Assembly: GCA_944323675.1 (NCBI GenBank) | Contig: CALUTK010000008.1 | Span: 1 to 44,740 of the forward strand | Origin: Candidatus Gastranaerophilales bacterium | GTDB lineage: Bacteria; Cyanobacteriota; Vampirovibrionia; Gastranaerophilales; Gastranaerophilaceae | DNA: 44,740 bases | Reading direction: 5' to 3' | Shown here: in pieces, positions 34,658 to 43,989 of the stretch | Layout: each line of letters starts with the position of its first letter | Numbering within the stretch: position 1 is the stretch's first letter | The notes under the pieces: generated by a model | Databases searched by the model: none | What the model was told of the DNA's origin: nothing | The model's input: only the letters and a program-made list of their open reading frames with translations | Translations under genes and position numbers: made by a program

Positions 34658-35911
34658 CTATAGCGGCAAATCTTTGTGGTGGAAAGTTTTTTCGCCTGAT
34701 GCGTAATCAGCGACAATATGTCCGTTTCCGATAAGTTTGTATTTATAAATAGTTAAGCCTTCTAGCCCGACTGGTCCTCTGGCGTGGGTTTTATTTGTGG
34801 AGATCCCGACTTCCGCGCCGAAGCCGTAGCGGAAACCGTCTGCAAAACGGGTTGAGGTATTAAAATATACCCCTGCTGAATCCACTTTGTTCATAAATTT
34901 TTCTGCATTTTCAATATTTTTCGTAATTATACTTTCCGTATGTCCTGAGCCAAAGGCATTTATATGTTCAATTGCTTCATCAACATTACGGACAATTTTT
35001 ACTGAAAGAATTTTATCCCCGTACTCGTGTGACCAGCTTTCAGGGTTGAATTCCAGTTTAATTTCTGCAAGCTGCAACGCGGCAAGCAATTTATCCTTTT
35101 CTGTAAAGTTTTCATGGATTAGAAGGGTTTCCACGGAATTGCAGGCGCTCGGATATTGAGTTTTTGCGTCAACTATAACTTTTTCTGCCATTTCTAAATC
35201 CGCGCTTTCATCGACAAAGATATGGCAGATTCCGTCGGCATGCCCGAGAACAGGAATTTTCGTATTTTCTTTAATAAATTTTACAAGACTGTTGCCGCCG
35301 CGCGGGATAATCAGATTGATATATTTGTCGCATTTTAACATTTCCGCAACGTCGTCACGTGAAAAGACTTGATTTAATACATTTTTCGGAAAACCGTCCA
35401 CTTTTTCAAGCGCTGAATTTATTATTCCGAGAATTGTACGGTTGGTGTTTTTAGATTCTTTTCCGCCTTTCAGAATAACTGCGTTGGAGGATTTAATTGC
35501 AAGTGACGAAATCTGTGAAATAACATCCGGACGCGCCTCAAATATTATCCCGAGAACCCCTATCGGACAGGAAACCTTATATAAGGTCAAACCTTCATCC
35601 AGTTCTCTTACAAGAAGTTTTTTATTCACCGGATCGTCAAGCTTTGCAATATCCCTGATACCCTGAATCATATCGCGCATTTTATTTTCGTCAAGTTTAA
35701 GACGGTTAAAAGTTGATTTATTAATTTCGCCGGATTGCACAAGGGTTTCTGCCTCTGTCAAATCCTCTTTATTTGCAGCAAAAATTTCCGCTTTATTTTC
35801 CTCAATTGCATCAGCAACTTTTAAAAGTGCTTTATTTTTAATATCAGCCGGCAAATCTGCAATTTCCAGAGAAGCTTTTTTGGCAGCTTTTGCAATTTCA
35901 ATAAAATCCAT
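34658..35911 (-). CDS. proA: Gamma-glutamyl phosphate reductase
   Basis: Reduces gamma-glutamyl phosphate to glutamate semialdehyde with NADPH, the second step to proline. The 417-residue protein has CPIGVLGIIFEARPDV near residue 115, ILKGGKESKNTNR near 146, the catalytic cysteine in TQYPSACNSVETLLIH near 256, and the closing FGAEVGISTNKTHARGPVGLEGL. Length matches the family. AGAGGT lies before the ATG. It follows proB by 62 bases on the same strand, forming a proBA operon. Confidence 0.97.
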   Translation of the reverse strand: MDFIEIAKAAKKASLEIADLPADIKNKALLKVADAIEENKAEIFAANKEDLTEAETLVQSGEINKSTFNRLKLDENKMRDMIQGIRDIAKLDDPVNKKLLVRELDEGLTLYKVSCPIGVLGIIFEARPDVISQISSLAIKSSNAVILKGGKESKNTNRTILGIINSALEKVDGFPKNVLNQVFSRDDVAEMLKCDKYINLIIPRGGNSLVKFIKENTKIPVLGHADGICHIFVDESADLEMAEKVIVDAKTQYPSACNSVETLLIHENFTEKDKLLAALQLAEIKLEFNPESWSHEYGDKILSVKIVRNVDEAIEHINAFGSGHTESIITKNIENAEKFMNKVDSAGVYFNTSTRFADGFRYGFGAEVGISTNKTHARGPVGLEGLTIYKYKLIGNGHIVADYASGEKTFHHKDLPL

Positions 35912-35973
35912 AATTACCTCTTTTCAAAATTTCCGCAGTTACACAGGTAGCGTACCAAGGCGGAGCCTGCGCA

Positions 35974-37116
35974 TTATAAAATTGTTATATTGTCACGGGT
36001 TATAATCGCGTCGTAATTCTTAAAATTTAAAATTTTCATAATATCGTCGGAATGGTTGCCCATAACCCTCTTACAGGAAAGCGAATCATAATTCACAATA
36101 CCGCGGGCAAATTCGTTTCCTTCTTCATCAAGAATAGATACAACATCGCCTTTATCAAAGGTATTAATAACACTTGTAACCCCGATAGGAAGAAGACTTT
36201 TTCTTTTTTCGCAGAGGGCTTTTTTGGCACCGTTGTTGACGACGATTTTTCCGATAATATTTGTGGCATAGCCAATCCAGCGTTTTTTATCCGAAAGTCC
36301 TTCATTTTGCGGGAGGAACATCGTACCGTAATCCTCGCCGTCAAAAATCTTTTTAATTATATAAGGAACAGTACCGCTTGCAATCAGAACTTTTCCGCCA
36401 AAACGGGTCACCATACGGGCAGCCTCTAACTTTGTTCTCATACCGCCCCTGCCGCCTTCCGAGGCATCAGTTCCCATTGCACAGATTTCATCCGTAACCT
36501 CATCGACCTCTCTTATTATTTTAGCATTAGGGTTGGTTTTTGGATTTTCATTGTACAAACCGTCAACATCTGACAAAATTACAAGCAAATCAGCATCAAG
36601 TTCGCTTGCAACAAGCGCAGAAAGTTTATCGTTATCGGAAAAACAAACCTGCATATTTTCGTAACGCGGGATTATATCGACATTTGAAACCGTATCATTC
36701 TGGTTAATAATCGGAACAGTCCCGAGCTCCAGAAGCTTATTCAAAGTTGTACGGAGGCTTAAATATCTTGTTCTGATAGAAAAATCATCCTCGGTCAAAA
36801 GAATTTGAGCCGCAACAAGCCCGTAGGAATCAAAACCGTTTTCGTAAATTGACATCAGTTTACTTTGCCCGATAGCAGCACAAGCCTGTTTTAGAGCAGT
36901 ACCTTTAGACCCTTCAAGCCCGAGACGTTTCCGCCCGAGCCCCACGGCACCGGATGTTACAATAATAACCTCTTTCCCTGCCTTTACGAGTGCTGCGATG
37001 TTTTCAATAAAAGAAAACACTCTCGGCAAAGAAACAGACCCGTCCTCTCCTCTTAAAATATTTGTTCCGAATTTAAATACAATACGCTTTGCGTTAATAA
37101 AATCTTGTCTTTCCAT
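35974..37116 (-). CDS. proB: Glutamate 5-kinase with C-terminal PUA domain
   Basis: Phosphorylates glutamate in the first, proline-inhibited step of proline synthesis. The 380-residue protein has the kinase start RIVFKFGTNIL, then VIIVTSGAVGLG near 46, NQNDTVSN near 137, LVILSDVDGLYNENP near 170 and GGRGGMRTKLEAARM near 215. A PUA domain occupies about 285-365 (GKIVVNNGAKKALCEKRKSL). I start at the ATG at 37116 (MERQDFINAKR): the longer frame adds 18 atypical hydrophobic residues and runs through a TATAAT. That box lies six bases before the chosen ATG with no Shine-Dalgarno sequence, so a leaderless mRNA is likely. Confidence 0.96.
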   Translation of the reverse strand: MERQDFINAKRIVFKFGTNILRGEDGSVSLPRVFSFIENIAALVKAGKEVIIVTSGAVGLGRKRLGLEGSKGTALKQACAAIGQSKLMSIYENGFDSYGLVAAQILLTEDDFSIRTRYLSLRTTLNKLLELGTVPIINQNDTVSNVDIIPRYENMQVCFSDNDKLSALVASELDADLLVILSDVDGLYNENPKTNPNAKIIREVDEVTDEICAMGTDASEGGRGGMRTKLEAARMVTRFGGKVLIASGTVPYIIKKIFDGEDYGTMFLPQNEGLSDKKRWIGYATNIIGKIVVNNGAKKALCEKRKSLLPIGVTSVINTFDKGDVVSILDEEGNEFARGIVNYDSLSCKRVMGNHSDDIMKILNFKNYDAIITRDNITIL

Positions 37117-37122
37117 AATTTT

Positions 37123-37128
37123 ATTATA
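37123..37128 (-). promoter_or_regulatory. -10 box of proBA, leaderless geometry
   Basis: A perfect TATAAT six nt upstream of the proB ATG on the minus strand. The -35 region is poor. Confidence 0.55.
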
Positions 37129-37346
37129 TATCAAAAATTCTAATTTAAAGACAAATATAAATTTTTGCAATCTCTTTAGTATGAATAAAATTGGAAAAGA
37201 CCAAACGTAATCATTTTACTCTGACATGCCGGCAAAACGAATAACGAACCAGTACAGTGAATAATCCGCAAAAAACAATTAAACACTCTTCACCCGAGAT
37301 TTTTATTTACCCTTCGCCTTTGCTGATACCGGACAAAGTAAACCAC

Positions 37347-38639
37347 TTAAGCACCGTGGCACTTTTTGAATTTTTTACCGCTGCCGCAAGGACAAAGATC
37401 GTTACGACCGACTTTTGAAAGGTCAATACCTTCCGGAAGTTTCGGTTTTTCTTCGTGTTCTTCTATTATGCCGAGCGTGTTAGAAAACGCTTTTGATTTA
37501 TATAAAACAGTTGTTGATGAATAGATTTTCTGCTCCAGATAATGAGATTTATATCTTTGCAGCAGTTCATCAAGTGAGTAATCTGTTTTTAAAATTCCGT
37601 TTACAATAGGAAGGAAGTTTTCATATTTTTCAGCAACACGCTTAATAAGGTTTGCTGAAAACTTATCATTAAATAAGAAATATTGAATACATTTATCGTA
37701 ATTTTCAATATCCGAAGGCTTTTCCGCTTCAAAAATTTTGTTGAAAGTTCCCCAGAACGGAACAGCATACATTCCGAGTTCTTCATCGTATACAATTCCT
37801 ACATCATAGATTTCCTTATGAGACGAAAATCCGCCAAGAGAATTTTCAAGGAAATTATCATACGAGTTATTAAATTCGGCAACATTGAAAAATCTGAAAT
37901 TTTCAGGAAGCTGAACCTTTTCTGAGAAATCTTTCTTTTCTCCGCCTTCTGCGAAATCGTTAAACAAACCGATAATATCATCCGCAAATTTATTTGTTGT
38001 AATAACTTCATCAGCACCGAAATAATCAAGAAATTTTTTATGAGTTTCCTTGATTTCTTTTTCAATTTCTTTAGCTTTTTTCGGATTATCAATATAGACA
38101 ATTTCCGGATTCTGGATAATCTTTGCAATGGCAAATCTATAAACATCATCGCGTCTGGTTGTGGCTAAGACGCCTGAAATTTCCAGAAGGTAATGTTCTT
38201 TTTCATAACCGAAAATTCTTGCGACAACATACTGCCCCGGCCCCATTCCGCGGAATGCAGTCATTTTTACAAGAGAGGTTACTTCATACATTTTTTCGTT
38301 AATTATGTTGTATAAAATAAAACCGTTTTTAGCAATCTTATGGATTTCAAAAACAGAAGACAGGGATTTTCTCAGTGCTTTTACAATTTTTTTTGCGGAA
38401 GCACTCAGACCTTTTTGTCTTTCAAGATATAAATCAGGTATGCTTTTTCTTTCTTCGCCTAATCTTCTTTCAAAAATATAATTAAAGCACGCAGCCTGAA
38501 AACTCGTATTATTATTCTGGCGCCCGATTGTTCTGATATATTCATCAAAATCGACATGGACATACTCATCTTTTTGAATAAATTCCGCAATATTTTTTAT
38601 AACGTCATTAATTTCTTTAACATTTTCTAACACAAGCAT
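37347..38639 (-). CDS. SEC-C motif protein, otherwise unknown
   Basis: A 430-residue protein whose last residues carry the SEC-C zinc motif ([15 protein letters not shown]), as found at the end of SecA and many unrelated proteins. The rest is charged and mixed helical ([16 protein letters not shown] near the start, [28 protein letters not shown] in the middle), and I assign it no enzyme family. No membrane segment is seen. The ATG at 38639 has GGGAG just upstream; the longer frame from a TTG at 38681 is less likely. It is not near other secretion genes. The 176 bases downstream to proB hold nothing I recognise. Confidence 0.75.
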   Translation of the reverse strand: MLVLENVKEINDVIKNIAEFIQKDEYVHVDFDEYIRTIGRQNNNTSFQAACFNYIFERRLGEERKSIPDLYLERQKGLSASAKKIVKALRKSLSSVFEIHKIAKNGFILYNIINEKMYEVTSLVKMTAFRGMGPGQYVVARIFGYEKEHYLLEISGVLATTRRDDVYRFAIAKIIQNPEIVYIDNPKKAKEIEKEIKETHKKFLDYFGADEVITTNKFADDIIGLFNDFAEGGEKKDFSEKVQLPENFRFFNVAEFNNSYDNFLENSLGGFSSHKEIYDVGIVYDEELGMYAVPFWGTFNKIFEAEKPSDIENYDKCIQYFLFNDKFSANLIKRVAEKYENFLPIVNGILKTDYSLDELLQRYKSHYLEQKIYSSTTVLYKSKAFSNTLGIIEEHEEKPKLPEGIDLSKVGRNDLCPCGSGKKFKKCHGA

Positions 38640-38782
38640 ATTTTCTCCCTCATCTACGTAATAAAAGGTTACTTTAAACAAAATAAAAACTCAATACCTT
38701 ACGCGGTTAATATTCTCAAGGCATAAGGATTTAACATTTTTTAATAAAAATACGAAACATAAAGCAACTTTTTTGCTATTCG

Positions 38783-38791
38783 TGTTTTAAT
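38783..38791 (+). promoter_or_regulatory. Extended -10 box of the matrixin-like gene, leaderless geometry
   Basis: TG-T-TTTAAT at 38783-38791. The ATG at 38798 begins six nt after the hexamer, and no Shine-Dalgarno sequence is present. Confidence 0.45.
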
Positions 38792-38797
38792 AGAAAT

Positions 38798-39382
38798 ATG
38801 ATGAAGAAGTTGTTGTTAGTGTTAGGAATTTTAATTTTTAGTGCAGGCTCTGTATTTGCATACAGTATGCCGAGGTGGTCGGCGTTTCCGCTGACGGTTT
38901 ATCTTCCGCCGGAAGCACCTGAATCCTTGATTGTAAAGAGCGCATTTGATGAATGGAAAAACAAATCAAAAACCATTGCACGTTTTATTTACAGAAAGTC
39001 TAATGTTGCAAGACAAAATTCAAATATAAATGTAATTTTCTATGATAAGTTACAAAACGGAGAAGCTTATCACTTGAGAGAAACTTATGTATCAACGCCT
39101 AATTTCACGGTTGATAAACCGGACGGGTTTATCGTTCATATTGATATGATGATAGCTTTAAACGACGCTGAGGGGAATCCTTATAACAGACTTCAATTGA
39201 AAGCAATTGCGCTTCAGGCTGTGGGAAAAGCTCTCGGAATCAAATGCGGAAGCGTTACAGAAGGCGTTATGACCTGTAGTGATGATTTTGATGAGACAAG
39301 TGTGACTGAGAATGATTATCGGGCTTTATTCAGTGTTTACCGCAGAGTCAACAAATCTGAAATGGAGAAATATAATAAATAA
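38798..39382 (+). CDS. Secreted matrixin-like protein lacking the zinc ligands
   Basis: A 194-residue protein with a signal peptide (cleavage probably after FA-Y, residue 22). The mature part follows matrixin-type metalloprotease layout: a WSAFPLTVYL opening strand, VKSAFDEWKNKS helix, and IVHIDMMIAL strand. The site where HExxHxxGxxH is expected reads ALQAVGKALGIKCG, so the three histidines are Gln, Lys and Cys and the catalytic Glu is Ala. A Met-turn-like EGVMTC and a closing helix VTENDYRALFSVYR are retained. The fold is therefore probably kept while catalysis is lost: a binding protein or inhibitor-like role (inference). A second ATG directly follows the first. It is monocistronic. Confidence 0.7.
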   Translation: MMKKLLLVLGILIFSAGSVFAYSMPRWSAFPLTVYLPPEAPESLIVKSAFDEWKNKSKTIARFIYRKSNVARQNSNINVIFYDKLQNGEAYHLRETYVSTPNFTVDKPDGFIVHIDMMIALNDAEGNPYNRLQLKAIALQAVGKALGIKCGSVTEGVMTCSDDFDETSVTENDYRALFSVYRRVNKSEMEKYNK

Positions 39383-39428
39383 ATCTCCATTTTACGGTTG
39401 ATTTTTCTCCGCATTTTTTGAATTTTGT

Positions 39429-39457
39429 TTGATATTTGAACGTTAATAAGTTATAAT
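39429..39457 (+). promoter_or_regulatory. Promoter of the symporter gene
   Basis: TTGATA (39429-39434), 17 nt, TATAAT (39452-39457). Leader of about 30 nt with GAGG before the ATG. Confidence 0.75.
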
Positions 39458-39495
39458 AAACAGGTTAATACTAGAAGAATAAGAGGTTAGAGAAT

Positions 39496-40818
39496 ATGAA
39501 ACTACATATGCAGATACTGATTGCTTTAGGTTTAGGTATAAAACGTAACTGGCATATATTTTTCGGTATAATTGCCGGTATTTTGGTGGGAATATTTTTA
39601 CACGCGCACACATTCCCTCTTATTCAAACATTATTAACATTCATAGGTCAGGTATTTATCAGATTAATCCAGATGGTTGTAATCCCGCTTGTTGTATCGG
39701 CAATTGTCATAGGAATAACAAGCGTTGGAGATAATAAACAGCTTGGAAAATTCGGCTCTAAAATGGTTTTATACTACGGAATAATAACAGTAGCGGCTGT
39801 TATAATCGGAGCAGCACTCGCGCTGGTATTTAAACCGGGACTGGGTGCGGCACCTTATATTGCAGAAAATACCGCGGCTGATGTTCAGGCATCGGTTGCT
39901 TCAGCAATGGCGCAGCAGCAGGGCAATATTTTGAATATTTTCCTCGGCTTTATCCCGAGTAACCCTTTAAATGCGCTTGCTAACGGGAATATGGTTGCGA
40001 TTATAGTATTTGTTTTAACCTTTGCAATTGCGCTTGCAAAAGTCGGTGAGGTCAACCGTCCTATTGTATCTTTCTTTGAATCCGTATTTGCGGCAACAAT
40101 GAAGATTACGGACTGGATTATGTTCCTTGCGGCACCCGGTGTATTTGCATTAACAGCATCTGCTGTTTCTAGTTTCGGTATAGATATATTCATGAGTATT
40201 TCAAAATATTTTGGAATACTTGCTGTCGGATTTATATTGCAGATGTTTGTTGTGTATCCGCTGTTTTTGAAATTTTTCTCAAAAGTCAATATCTGGATTT
40301 TATATTCTGCAATTGCAGAGGCTATGATGGTAGCATTCGGAACCGCAAGTTCATCGGCAACTCTGCCTTTGACAATTGCATGCTGTGAAAAGCGCGGAAT
40401 TTCGCATAAGATTTCAAGTTTTGTATTACCGCTCGGTGCAACTTTGAATATGGACGGAACCGCTTTATTGCAGACGGTTGCTGTAATCTTCCTCGCTCAG
40501 GCATATGGCGTTGCGCTTACACCGTTCCTTGTAATTGAAATTGCACTCCTTGCAATCATTGCTTCTTCAACATGCGCAGGAATTCCGGGAGCCGGCTTAA
40601 TTACAATTGCACTGATACTTAACGGAATGGGATTAAGCCCTGAACAGCTTGTTGCAGGATTTGCATTCCTGTTTACGATTGAAAGGGTAACAGATATGAT
40701 GAGAACGCTTGTAAACGTTACATCGGATGCGGTTGTAGTTGCGGCTATTGCGGATAACGAAAATGAAATAAATTACGACCTGTTAAATAATCCTAAAGCT
40801 TACGAAGATATTGCATAA
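39496..40818 (+). CDS. Dicarboxylate/amino acid:cation symporter (DAACS family)
   Basis: A 440-residue inner-membrane carrier of the GltP/DctA/GltT family, which imports glutamate, aspartate or C4-dicarboxylates with protons or sodium. Eight membrane segments and two re-entrant hairpins are expected. The serine-rich hairpin FGTASSSATLPLTI is near residue 282, the TM7 motif GATLNMDGTAL near 313, and IPGAGLITIAL with the TM8 substrate part (ERVTDMMRTLVNVTSDAVV) in the last quarter. Length is normal. It has a good promoter and terminator of its own. The exact substrate cannot be told. Confidence 0.94.
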   Translation: MKLHMQILIALGLGIKRNWHIFFGIIAGILVGIFLHAHTFPLIQTLLTFIGQVFIRLIQMVVIPLVVSAIVIGITSVGDNKQLGKFGSKMVLYYGIITVAAVIIGAALALVFKPGLGAAPYIAENTAADVQASVASAMAQQQGNILNIFLGFIPSNPLNALANGNMVAIIVFVLTFAIALAKVGEVNRPIVSFFESVFAATMKITDWIMFLAAPGVFALTASAVSSFGIDIFMSISKYFGILAVGFILQMFVVYPLFLKFFSKVNIWILYSAIAEAMMVAFGTASSSATLPLTIACCEKRGISHKISSFVLPLGATLNMDGTALLQTVAVIFLAQAYGVALTPFLVIEIALLAIIASSTCAGIPGAGLITIALILNGMGLSPEQLVAGFAFLFTIERVTDMMRTLVNVTSDAVVVAAIADNENEINYDLLNNPKAYEDIA

Positions 40819-40838
40819 AGCATTTTATACAAAATAAC

Positions 40839-40868
40839 AAAAAAGCCGGAAATATTTCCGGCTTTTTT
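40839..40868 (+). terminator. Terminator of the symporter gene
   Basis: AAAAAAGCCGGAAA and TTTCCGGCTTTTTT with a 3-nt loop, symmetrical A and T runs. Confidence 0.92.
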
Positions 40869-40902
40869 GTTATTTAAAGTCAAAGCCTCACTTTACAAGA
40901 GC

Positions 40903-41125
40903 AGTCATTGCGAGCGGTAACGAAGCAATCCAGCTTTTTGGAACGTGAAGAGTGAAGTGTGAGAGGTGAAGGGTTCAATGTAAAGCAGTTGAAAGGATGA
41001 AATGGAGAATGGTTGAAGAATTTTTTAGTCCCCTCTCCCGTTGGGAGAGGGTGTCCGAAGGACAGGAGAGGGTGGAAAATAGTGTCTTGTGAAGAGTGTT
41101 TTAACTACTCACCACTCACGCTTCA
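40903..41125. repeat. Intergenic repeat cluster between the symporter and malQ
   Basis: Contains GTCATTGCGAG...GAAGCAATCCAGC (40905-40933), the GTGAAGAGTGAAGTGTGAGAGG module followed by TTCAATGTAAAGCAGTTGAAA (40975-40995; close match at 14222), and a CCCTCTCCCGTTGGGAGAGGG dyad with TGTCCGAAGGACA (41031-41065). No gene is seen in this stretch. Confidence 0.8.
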
Positions 41126-41139
41126 CATTTTTGTTGCCC

Positions 41140-41167
41140 TTGACTCCTATTGTCAAAAAATTATGCT
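41140..41167 (+). promoter_or_regulatory. Candidate malQ promoter with an operator-like dyad
   Basis: TTGACT (41140-41145), 16 nt, TATGCT (41162-41167). An inverted repeat TTGAC-N7-GTCAA (41140-41156) covers the -35 box. A second reading, TTGTCA-17-TAACAT (41150-41178), is also possible. Confidence 0.4.
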
Positions 41168-41225
41168 TATGATAACATCAAAGCGTTATAGTATTTACAG
41201 TAAATAAGGGGAAAGGGGTATACAG

Positions 41226-43091
41226 ATGGTTTGCACGTTAGAAAAAAATGCAACTAAAACAATACAAAAAGCTCTCAAAGCTCTCGGGAAAAAGAATTTT
41301 GCACTGATTATACACAGCGGAAGTTTTCCTGCTGCAGAAGGCGAAAATACAGGCTTTGGCAGCGTTAATTCAAACGGCGGTAAAGAAGTTATTGATTACG
41401 CATCAGGCATTTTTAACGCAATCCAGCTGGGTCCTGCCGGCAAAACTAAAGGCTGTGATTCCTCTCCTTATACGGGTACTATTTTCTCTGGCAACCCGTT
41501 ATTTATTGACTTAAAAGAACTTACCACTAAAAAATGGGGGAAAATTCTTTCTGAAGAAACTTACTATGAAATTGTGAGCGGAAACCCTAATAAAGATGTT
41601 AATAAAACCGCATATTCTTATATTTATAAAAAACAAAGTGAAGCTCTTCTTGAAGCATGGAATAATTTCAAATCCACTGCAACTAAAAAAACAATGAAAG
41701 AATTTGAGGTTTATAAACGTGAAAATAATGAATGGCTTGATAAAGACAGTTTGTATGAAGCGCTTTCAATTGAACACGGGAACGACTACTGGCCTTTGTG
41801 GGATTCCGAAACAGATAAAAATCTCTTTAATCCAAAATCCATAGAAGAAAAAATGGAGTTCGCAAAACGTATTGAAGAAATTTCTAAAAAATATGCAGAT
41901 GAAATTGATTTCTACAAGTTTGTACAATTCGTTCTTGCAAAGCAAACCGAAGAAACTCTTGAATACGCAAAAGATAAAAATATCAAAATGATTGCAGACC
42001 GTCAGGTTGCTTTCTCTGATAGAGACACCTGGGCATATCAATCATTATTCTTAGAAGGCTGGATGCTCGGCTGCCCTCCTGATTATTTCTCAAAAGACGG
42101 TCAGGCATGGGGCTTCCCTGTAATGAACCCGGAAAAACTTTTCCACGATGACGGTTCTCTGGATGAAGGCGGCATTTTGATGAAAAATCTTTTCAAAAAA
42201 ATGTTCAAAGAAAACCCTGGCGGTGTGAGAATTGACCACATTGTAGGCTTAATTGACCCGTGGGTTTATAAAGCAGGTAAAAAACCGAAAATCGAACAGG
42301 GCGCCGGAAGATTGTATTCATCACCTGAACATCCTGAATTGAAAAAATATGCAATTCCGACAATGGATGATTTGGATTTGACGCTTGAAGCCGATAAGGA
42401 AAAAAGAGTTAAAACCTTATCAAAAGCCCAGATAAAAAAATATGGCAGACTTATTGAAAAAATCGTTATTGCCGCAGCAAAAGAAGAAGGCTTAAATAAA
42501 GACGCAATCGTCTGTGAAGACTTGGGAACTTTGACAAACCCTGTAGCTGCCGTTATGAAAGAATACGGACTTTTGGGAATGAAACTCACACAGTTTGTAG
42601 TTCCGGAAAAGCCAGAACACCCTTACAGATGTAAAAATATCACGGAAAAATGCTGGGCAATGGTCGGAACCCACGATAATGAACCAATCAAAATGTGGGC
42701 TGATTCAATGGTTAACACCCATGAAGGCTACCTGCATGTAAAAAATCTTGTGGAAGATTTGGATTTCCCTGATTGGGATAATAAAGACGAATTGATTGTC
42801 GAATTAACAAAAAATGCAGACTTTTTAGCGCAGACAAAACTCGTTGAAATCTTTGCATCAAAAGCAGAAAATATCCAGATTTTCTTTACGGATTATTTCA
42901 AAATTTACGATGTATATAATAAACCGGGAACCTCCGGAGACGCAAACTGGAGCCTCAGACTTCCGGATAATTTCAAATCAATTGAACCGATTAACCTTGC
43001 CAATATTCTGAAACTTGCTATAATAGCAAGAGGAAGTGAATTTGCAGAGAAAAATGAAAAATTAATAAGGGAACTTGATGAAGTTAAGTAA
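41226..43091 (+). CDS. malQ: 4-alpha-glucanotransferase (amylomaltase, GH77)
   Basis: Transfers alpha-1,4-glucan segments between maltodextrins, releasing glucose. The 621-residue cytosolic protein shows the GH77 order: QLGPAGKTKGCDSSPYTG near residue 68 and NPLFIDLKEL near 96, IADRQVAFSDRDTWAY near 258 and PPDYFSKDGQAWGFPVMN near 279, the nucleophile Asp in GVRIDHIVGL near 338, the acid/base Glu in VCEDLGTLT near 429, and the third Asp in GTHDNEP near 480. The N-terminus holds an unusual FALIIHSGSFPAAEGENTGF stretch. AAGGGGAAAGGGG lies just before the ATG. It overlaps the next gene by 14 bases, implying coupled translation, and probably works with the GH13 protein in glucan turnover. Confidence 0.95.
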   Translation: MVCTLEKNATKTIQKALKALGKKNFALIIHSGSFPAAEGENTGFGSVNSNGGKEVIDYASGIFNAIQLGPAGKTKGCDSSPYTGTIFSGNPLFIDLKELTTKKWGKILSEETYYEIVSGNPNKDVNKTAYSYIYKKQSEALLEAWNNFKSTATKKTMKEFEVYKRENNEWLDKDSLYEALSIEHGNDYWPLWDSETDKNLFNPKSIEEKMEFAKRIEEISKKYADEIDFYKFVQFVLAKQTEETLEYAKDKNIKMIADRQVAFSDRDTWAYQSLFLEGWMLGCPPDYFSKDGQAWGFPVMNPEKLFHDDGSLDEGGILMKNLFKKMFKENPGGVRIDHIVGLIDPWVYKAGKKPKIEQGAGRLYSSPEHPELKKYAIPTMDDLDLTLEADKEKRVKTLSKAQIKKYGRLIEKIVIAAAKEEGLNKDAIVCEDLGTLTNPVAAVMKEYGLLGMKLTQFVVPEKPEHPYRCKNITEKCWAMVGTHDNEPIKMWADSMVNTHEGYLHVKNLVEDLDFPDWDNKDELIVELTKNADFLAQTKLVEIFASKAENIQIFFTDYFKIYDVYNKPGTSGDANWSLRLPDNFKSIEPINLANILKLAIIARGSEFAEKNEKLIRELDEVK

Positions 43092-43926
43092 AAAAATTCT
43101 AACAGGATTACTTATAGCAGTTTCAGCCGTGAATATCGCATTTGCGGCTGAAATTTCAACGGAAGCAAAACTCCAGTATAATAAAGGGGTAGATATGTAT
43201 CGTCTTGGCAGGTATGACGAGGCGATTACAGCTTTTCAGCAGGCAGTGGATATAGACCCTAATTATATTGATGCTTATTATAATTTGGGTTCAATTCTTG
43301 AATACATAAAACAGGATGATGCAGCGCTGAGTGTATTTAAACAAATAATTCTCAGAAAACCGACAGATTATGAAGCTGTATATAAAGCTGCCGCATTGAG
43401 TGTAAAATTAGGGCTGCCGGATCAGGCGAAATCTTATCTTTCCTTAATTCCGGCAAACAGTATAGTTCATACAAAAGCCCAGCAGCTTGCCTCTTCTATG
43501 CAAACTGATATGCAGACGATTAAGCATGAGCAAAAAGAATTGGCAGCAGAGTCTGAAAAAATTTCCCAGAGCAACGGGGTATATGAAAATCTCGGGAGCC
43601 CTACCGGCATGGTGACAGACAAGAACGGGAACCTGTATGTTGCAGGATTTTCAGATAATGCGATTGTAAAAATTTCTCCTGACGGGAACAGAAGATTGTT
43701 TGTAAAGGATGCAAGATTGAACGGGCCAATAGGGCTGGAAATTGATTCATCGGGCAATATTTATGTTGCAAACTACAATGCGAATAATGTCTTAAAAGTT
43801 TCTACAACCGGAGTTGTATCGGTTTTAATCAGTGATATTCCGAAACCTTACTGCCTGCATATAGACGGAAGCTTATTATTTATATCGGCGCAGGGGTCAA
43901 ATTCTGTAGTAAGATATAAATTGTAA
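43078..43926 (+). CDS. Exported TPR and NHL-repeat protein
   Basis: A 282-residue protein. The signal peptide (KLSKKILTGLLIAVSAVNIAFA) is cleaved near residue 24. About three tetratricopeptide repeats follow at 28-135 (YNKGVDMYRLGRYDEAITAF, AYYNLGSILEYIKQDDAALS), then a short coiled stretch, then NHL-type blades at about 175-282 (GMVTDKNGNLYVAGFSDNAI, GLEIDSSGNIYVANYNANNV). Only about three blades are present, so a full six-bladed propeller would need oligomers or another protein. The ATG at 43078 has AAGGGA five bases upstream and lies inside the end of malQ. A scaffold or binding role at the cell envelope is inference; the link to glucan metabolism is only the overlap. Confidence 0.85.
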   Translation: MKLSKKILTGLLIAVSAVNIAFAAEISTEAKLQYNKGVDMYRLGRYDEAITAFQQAVDIDPNYIDAYYNLGSILEYIKQDDAALSVFKQIILRKPTDYEAVYKAAALSVKLGLPDQAKSYLSLIPANSIVHTKAQQLASSMQTDMQTIKHEQKELAAESEKISQSNGVYENLGSPTGMVTDKNGNLYVAGFSDNAIVKISPDGNRRLFVKDARLNGPIGLEIDSSGNIYVANYNANNVLKVSTTGVVSVLISDIPKPYCLHIDGSLLFISAQGSNSVVRYKL

Positions 43927-43989
43927 GATATCATACGGCATTATAAGTAAATCCCGTCATTCTTATGGCATTAGACTAAAAAGCCTCGT

